From contig JAFMBU010000050.1 of NCBI GenBank assembly GCA_017858295.1, positions 1 to 10,436 on the forward strand: a stretch of 10,436 nucleotides of DNA. Reading direction: 5' to 3'. How positions within the stretch are numbered: position 1 is the first letter of the stretch; the number at the start of each line of letters is the position of its first letter. Of this stretch, positions 7,271 through 10,436 are shown piece by piece. A program made the translations under genes and the position numbers. Origin of the DNA: Porticoccaceae bacterium (lineage in GTDB: Bacteria; Pseudomonadota; Gammaproteobacteria; Pseudomonadales; Porticoccaceae). The notes beneath the pieces are model-generated. The model was not told the DNA's origin. It made no database searches and saw nothing but the letters and a program-made list of their open reading frames with translations.

Positions 7271-8052
7271 ATGCTGAATTGATTAAAAGAATTGTTGAAG
7301 GCGCGCTGTTAGCAGCGGGCAAGCCAATGGATGTAGCTCGTATCGAAAGTCTCTTCGATGAGGACGAGCGTCCACCCAGAGACCAGATTAAAGCCGCTCT
7401 TGAAGAAGTTGAAGCCGACTGTCGCGGCCGTGGTTTTGAGTTAAAGCAAACCGCCAGTGGCTACCGTTTTCAAGTGCGCCAAGATCTTGCCGAATGGGTC
7501 AATCGCCTGTGGACTGAGAAGCCCAAGCGCTACTCCCGAGCCATGCTCGAGACCTTGGCCCTAATAGCCTATCGTCAGCCATTGACGCGAGGTGATATTG
7601 AGCAGGTTCGTGGTGTTGCCGTGAGTTCCGACACTATCAGGACACTGCAGGAGCGAGATTGGGTTCGAGTGGTGGGCTTCCGCGATGTGCCGGGTAAGCC
7701 AGCACTCTATGCCACAACCAAAAATTTCCTCGATTACTTTAATATTAAAAGTCTCGAGCAGCTGCCGGCCCTCAGTGAAATTAAAGACTTTGCTGAGCTG
7801 GATCCAGAATTGGAATTGGCACTCTCTAGTAATTCGGGGGACAACCCCGAGCTAGTCGCGGCCAATGATGAAGAGCAGCCTGCAGACCTTGCCGACAGCG
7901 AAAACTTTAGCCTCGACCAAGAAGTTGATGGCCAGAATGCGATTAACCATGCCTTTAATCATGAAACAAGTAGTGACAGCCCCCACAACCCATTAGACGA
8001 TACCGAAAGTCTAGACTCCGACGACCAGGTGAGCAGTTCAAACCATGAGTGA
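7267..8052 (+). CDS. scpB: Segregation and condensation protein B
   Basis: ScpB dimerises and binds ScpA in the SMC condensin complex. The 261-residue protein has the expected two winged-helix domains, about residues 1-80 and 85-165. The family signature YSRAMLETLALIAYRQPLTR starts at residue 89, followed by RGDIEQVRGV and GKPALYATT (about 143-151). The last 90 residues or so (from about 172) form a D/E/N/S-rich tail with no recognisable domain, probably disordered. The start ATG overlaps the scpA stop as ATGA, which points to translational coupling and equal supply of the two partners. The gene's end overlaps rluB by eight bases. Confidence 0.95.
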   Translation: MNAELIKRIVEGALLAAGKPMDVARIESLFDEDERPPRDQIKAALEEVEADCRGRGFELKQTASGYRFQVRQDLAEWVNRLWTEKPKRYSRAMLETLALIAYRQPLTRGDIEQVRGVAVSSDTIRTLQERDWVRVVGFRDVPGKPALYATTKNFLDYFNIKSLEQLPALSEIKDFAELDPELELALSSNSGDNPELVAANDEEQPADLADSENFSLDQEVDGQNAINHAFNHETSSDSPHNPLDDTESLDSDDQVSSSNHE

Positions 8053-8881
8053 AAAATTACAAAAAGTATTGGCTACTGCAGGTTTGGGATCGCGTCGCGA
8101 ACTCGAGAAGTGGATCTCCGCAGGCCGAGTTTCAGTCAATGGTTCAACGGCCAAACTGGGTGACCGCGCTGCCCCCGATGACCGCATTTTGGTCGACGGA
8201 CGATTGATTAAAATTGTTACCGACGACAGTCCCCGCGTGCTGATGTACAGCAAGCCGGAAGGAGAAGTGTGCACCACATCTGATCCCGATGGTCGTCCCA
8301 CAGTGTTTGATCGTCTGCCGCGCCTAGCTCGCGGTCGCTGGATCGCTATTGGCCGTCTCGATATCAATACCAGTGGTCTGCTGCTGTTTACCAACCACGG
8401 TGAGCTGGCCAACCGCTTGATGCATCCCTCCTATGAAGTACAGCGCGAGTATATGGCGCGTATTCACGGCGAAGTGGACGAAGCTATGATCAAGCGTCTC
8501 ACTGAAGGCGTTGTTCTGGAAGACGGTGTTGCCAGCTTCAAGAGTGTTAAAGCTCAGCATGCTCGCAGTTCGGATGATGTGGGTGGACGCAACCGCTGGT
8601 TTAAAGTGATTTTGGCTGAAGGCCGTACTCGCGAAGTGCGTCGTCTTTGGGAATCTCAGGAGGTGGAAGTTAACCGCCTCAAGCGCATTAGTTATGGACC
8701 CATTGAACTGCCGTCAATTGTGCGCCGTTCAGATTTTCTTGAGCTGGATCCGAAACAGGTGGTCTCTCTGTTTAAAGCGGTTGCCCTGCATCCGCCGAGA
8801 TTTACCGAGCGCCATGTATTAAAAGATATGCGTGAGCGCAAAGAGCGAAAATTGCGTGCCCGGGGTAATACCTGGAGGTAG
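8045..8881 (+). CDS. rluB: 23S rRNA pseudouridine synthase RluB
   Basis: RluB isomerises one uridine (U2605 in E. coli numbering) to pseudouridine in the peptidyl-transferase region of 23S rRNA. The 278-residue protein begins with an S4 RNA-binding domain (about 2-50: EKLQKVLATAGLGSRRELE). The RsuA/RluB/E/F catalytic domain follows, with the motif GRLDINTSGLLLFT carrying the nucleophile Asp106. Also visible are MYSKPEGEVCT (about 67-77) and the late GRTREVRRLWES motif. The short basic C-terminus (RERKERKLRAR) fits RNA binding. Association with scpAB is common for RluB and favours it over RluE or RluF. The start codon lies inside the end of scpB; AGGTGAG at 8027-8033, 11 bases upstream, may serve as the ribosome site. 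Confidence 0.92.
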   Translation: MSEKLQKVLATAGLGSRRELEKWISAGRVSVNGSTAKLGDRAAPDDRILVDGRLIKIVTDDSPRVLMYSKPEGEVCTTSDPDGRPTVFDRLPRLARGRWIAIGRLDINTSGLLLFTNHGELANRLMHPSYEVQREYMARIHGEVDEAMIKRLTEGVVLEDGVASFKSVKAQHARSSDDVGGRNRWFKVILAEGRTREVRRLWESQEVEVNRLKRISYGPIELPSIVRRSDFLELDPKQVVSLFKAVALHPPRFTERHVLKDMRERKERKLRARGNTWR

Positions 8882-8909
8882 CCTGAGTTGCGTCCAGCGA
8901 AGGCTTTTT
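8880..8909 (+). terminator. Rho-independent terminator of the scpA-scpB-rluB operon
   Basis: The RNA can fold as an outer five-pair stem (AGCCU 8880-8884 with AGGCU 8901-8905), tandem GA/GA mismatches, an inner four-pair stem (GUUG 8887-8890 with CAGC 8895-8898) and a CGUC loop. A run of five U follows (8905-8909). It begins at the rluB stop codon. The opposite strand has no U-tract after the hairpin, so it should not stop yciK transcription. Confidence 0.5.
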
Positions 8910-8917
8910 AAGAGTAA

Positions 8918-9685
8918 CTAGGGCTGTGGTTGCGCATCTATAGACTGGCCATTCACTGCCGCACTGTCGGCGCCGAGTAAATACAGATAGGTTGGCATAA
9001 TTTTCTCGGGGCTGGTCACTGAGCCAGGGTTTTCCGCCGGGAAAGCTTGCATGCGCATACTGGTGCCAGTGGCACCAGGATTGATCGCATTGACCCGCAC
9101 CGAACCCAAACCCTCTAGTTCCGACGCCCACACCTGCACCATGCCTTCCACGGCGAACTTGGATACTGCGTAAGCCCCCCAAAATGAACGGCCAACGCGT
9201 CCGACACTGGATGTGGTAAAAACCACCGAAGCACAATCAGATTTTTCCAACACTGTCATCAATGCCTGAGTCATCTGGAAGGCGGCGGTGACATTCACCT
9301 GCATTACCTTGTCCCACACATCGCTGCGATAGTTGCTCAAGGGGGTGCGTTGGCCAAGAATGCCGGCATTGTGTAGCAGACCGTCGAGACGACCAAACTG
9401 TTCGTCAAGCTGGTTGCTGAGAATATTGTAATCGTCGCTGCTAGCACCCTCGAGGTCGATGGGATAGATCACCGGCTCAGGACCACCGCTGGCAACGATA
9501 CTGTCGTAGACCTGTTCCAGCTTGGCCACTGTGCGACCCGCCAGAATTACTGTGGCGCCGTGTTTTGCGCAGTGCAGTGCAGCGGTCTTGCCAATGCCAT
9601 CGCCAGCACCTGTAATCAGAATTACGCGATTTTCGAGTAACTTTTCAGGGGCTTGATAGGCGGCGATTTCGGCATTGGACAACAT
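8918..9685 (-). CDS. yciK: YciK, short-chain dehydrogenase/reductase
   Basis: The 255-residue protein is a classical SDR closely resembling E. coli YciK. The Rossmann nucleotide-binding motif is TGAGDGIG at residues 25-32, with an arginine after the second strand (GRT, 50-52) suggesting NADP(H). Further marks are HNAG at 105-108 and the catalytic set Ser159, Tyr172 and Lys176 (YAVSK). YciK-specific stretches include SSVGR, GAYAVSKFA, EGMVQV, RVNAINPG and the terminal DAQP. The physiological substrate is not known. It lies 50 bases downstream of mupP on the same strand, with AAGAG about eight bases before its ATG, and is probably co-transcribed with it. The C-terminus ends abruptly after DAQPQP, slightly shorter than in E. 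coli. Confidence 0.9.
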   Translation of the reverse strand: MLSNAEIAAYQAPEKLLENRVILITGAGDGIGKTAALHCAKHGATVILAGRTVAKLEQVYDSIVASGGPEPVIYPIDLEGASSDDYNILSNQLDEQFGRLDGLLHNAGILGQRTPLSNYRSDVWDKVMQVNVTAAFQMTQALMTVLEKSDCASVVFTTSSVGRVGRSFWGAYAVSKFAVEGMVQVWASELEGLGSVRVNAINPGATGTSMRMQAFPAENPGSVTSPEKIMPTYLYLLGADSAAVNGQSIDAQPQP

Positions 9686-9735
9686 AATAATTACTCTTGT
9701 TAAATCTGGGTGATGGTGTTTTTTTGTCGCAGGTT

Positions 9736-10398
9736 TTAGTGGGCGAAGAGCAGTGAATGCAGGTGCTGAGACTGCTCAACAACCCAGTCTGCCTGCCAGT
9801 CAGCAATCACTTGACCCGCTTCAATATAGCCCCAGGCGGCGGCTATATTGCGGGTACCCGCAGCGCGCCCGGCGTCAATATCCCGCACATGGTCGCCCAC
9901 ATAGAGGCAGTCTTCAGGTGCTGTAGCAATCTCTTTACAGGCCAGCAGAATTGCTTCCGGATGAGGTTTTGGCAGAGTTACATGGTCGGGGCAAATAACC
10001 GTTGCAGCACCTTCCATTAACCCCAGCTGAACCAATGCGGCTTCTGTGTAGCGCCAGGGCTTATTGGTGACAATGCCCCAGGGAATATCGCGGGCGTTGC
10101 ACTCATCTAGGACTTCTTGCAGACCTTCGTAGAGCGCAGTTTGATCCGCCAGATTTGCAAAATAGAGCTCGAGAAATTCTTCTCGCAGTGACTCAAACTG
10201 GGCGTGGTCCGGATCCATACCAAAACCACTTTTAATCAAGCCTATGGAGCCGTTGGTCACGCTGGTGCGGATTGCAGAATCAGGCAGAGCCGCTCGGCCA
10301 TGTCTCTCCAATTGAGTATTCAGCGCGGTAACAAAATCCGGCGCTGTGTCCAGTAATGTGCCATCCAGATCGAATAGCAATGCCTTGAAGTCGAGCAT
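9736..10398 (-). CDS. mupP: HAD phosphatase, probable MurNAc-6-phosphate phosphatase MupP
   Basis: This 220-residue haloacid dehalogenase-family phosphatase has all four motifs: FDLDGTLLDT (nucleophile Asp10, acid Asp12), VTNKPWR (Thr111), Lys144 in LPKPHPE, and VGDHVRDIDAG (Asp169, Asp173). A helical cap lies between motifs I and II. The family includes phosphoglycolate phosphatase (Gph), so annotation by similarity alone may say Gph. I favour MupP because of ICPDHV, TAPDF and the late GYIE, which match my recollection of the Pseudomonas protein, and because it lies between a probable ubiG end and yciK, as in Pseudomonas. MupP dephosphorylates MurNAc-6-phosphate in the AmgK-MurU cell-wall recycling route, which bypasses de novo UDP-MurNAc synthesis. 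The ATG is preceded by GGA six bases upstream. Confidence 0.82.
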   Translation of the reverse strand: MLDFKALLFDLDGTLLDTAPDFVTALNTQLERHGRAALPDSAIRTSVTNGSIGLIKSGFGMDPDHAQFESLREEFLELYFANLADQTALYEGLQEVLDECNARDIPWGIVTNKPWRYTEAALVQLGLMEGAATVICPDHVTLPKPHPEAILLACKEIATAPEDCLYVGDHVRDIDAGRAAGTRNIAAAWGYIEAGQVIADWQADWVVEQSQHLHSLLFAH

Positions 10399-10408
10399 AG
10401 AAAATCCG

Positions 10409-10436
10409 TTATGCGGGCTTGCGCGCGCAGATCATG
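10409..10436 (-). CDS. ubiG: Partial 3' end of probable ubiG
   Basis: Only the last eight codons and the TAA stop lie in the window, reading MICARKPA. The ARKPA ending after a hydrophobic stretch resembles UbiG C-termini of the type 'VNYM...ARKP'. UbiG is the O-methyltransferase of ubiquinone synthesis, and ubiG-mupP-yciK is a known gene order in Pseudomonas. The ten bases to the mupP ATG suggest co-transcription. Eight residues cannot prove identity; the call rests mainly on gene order. Confidence 0.5.

Noticed and set aside
8038..8412. 124-codon minus-strand open frame opposite rluB
   Set aside because: It is antisense to the S4 and catalytic regions of RluB and lacks independent support.
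8802..9236. 144-codon open frame on the minus strand overlapping the yciK end and the rluB end
   Set aside because: It is in another frame of yciK, whose SDR motifs are complete. The overlapping frame shows no family features.
9686..9735. Possible separate promoter for yciK in the gap after mupP
   Set aside because: The 50-base AT-rich gap has no convincing -35/-10 pair and no terminator for mupP, so co-transcription is the simpler reading.

Overview
The window is about 10.4 kb of ordinary-looking bacterial chromosome, nearly all coding. It most likely comes from a gammaproteobacterium of the Pseudomonadales/Cellvibrionales type. The evidence is a YciO closely resembling the enterobacterial protein, a scpA-scpB-rluB cluster (ScpAB condensin rather than MukBEF), and a convergent set reading yciK, mupP and, at the edge, what looks like the 3' end of ubiG. 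The ubiG-mupP-yciK order is known from Pseudomonas. I cannot name a genus. No insertion sequences, phage genes, tRNAs, rRNAs or CRISPR arrays were seen, and no gene-free stretch exceeds about 60 bases.

Region 1 (6-5555, + strand) is a two-gene signalling unit. The first gene encodes an exported protein of the ABC substrate-binding-like family with no permease or ATPase beside it. Six bases later begins a 1537-residue membrane-bound hybrid kinase. It carries, in one chain, two membrane segments with a periplasmic sensor, HAMP, HisKA, HATPase, a degenerate receiver, an intact receiver, HPt, a third receiver, GGDEF and EAL. It reads like a BarA/GacS-type kinase fused to a REC-GGDEF-EAL response regulator. 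All phosphorelay residues and both c-di-GMP active sites appear intact. The likely model is that the periplasmic protein binds a ligand and passes the signal to the kinase, which controls its own c-di-GMP output. This is the most interesting part of the window.

Region 2 (5617-8881, + strand) is housekeeping: yciO, then scpA, scpB and rluB, the last three joined by overlapping start and stop codons. A possible promoter lies before yciO and a perfect TATAAT before scpA. ScpA has a long acidic N-terminal extension and ScpB a long acidic C-terminal tail. A hairpin with a U-tract just after rluB looks like the operon's terminator.

Region 3 (8918-10436, - strand) converges on region 2. It holds yciK (short-chain dehydrogenase), mupP (HAD phosphatase, probably MurNAc-6-phosphate phosphatase of cell-wall recycling) and a fragment that fits the C-terminus of UbiG.
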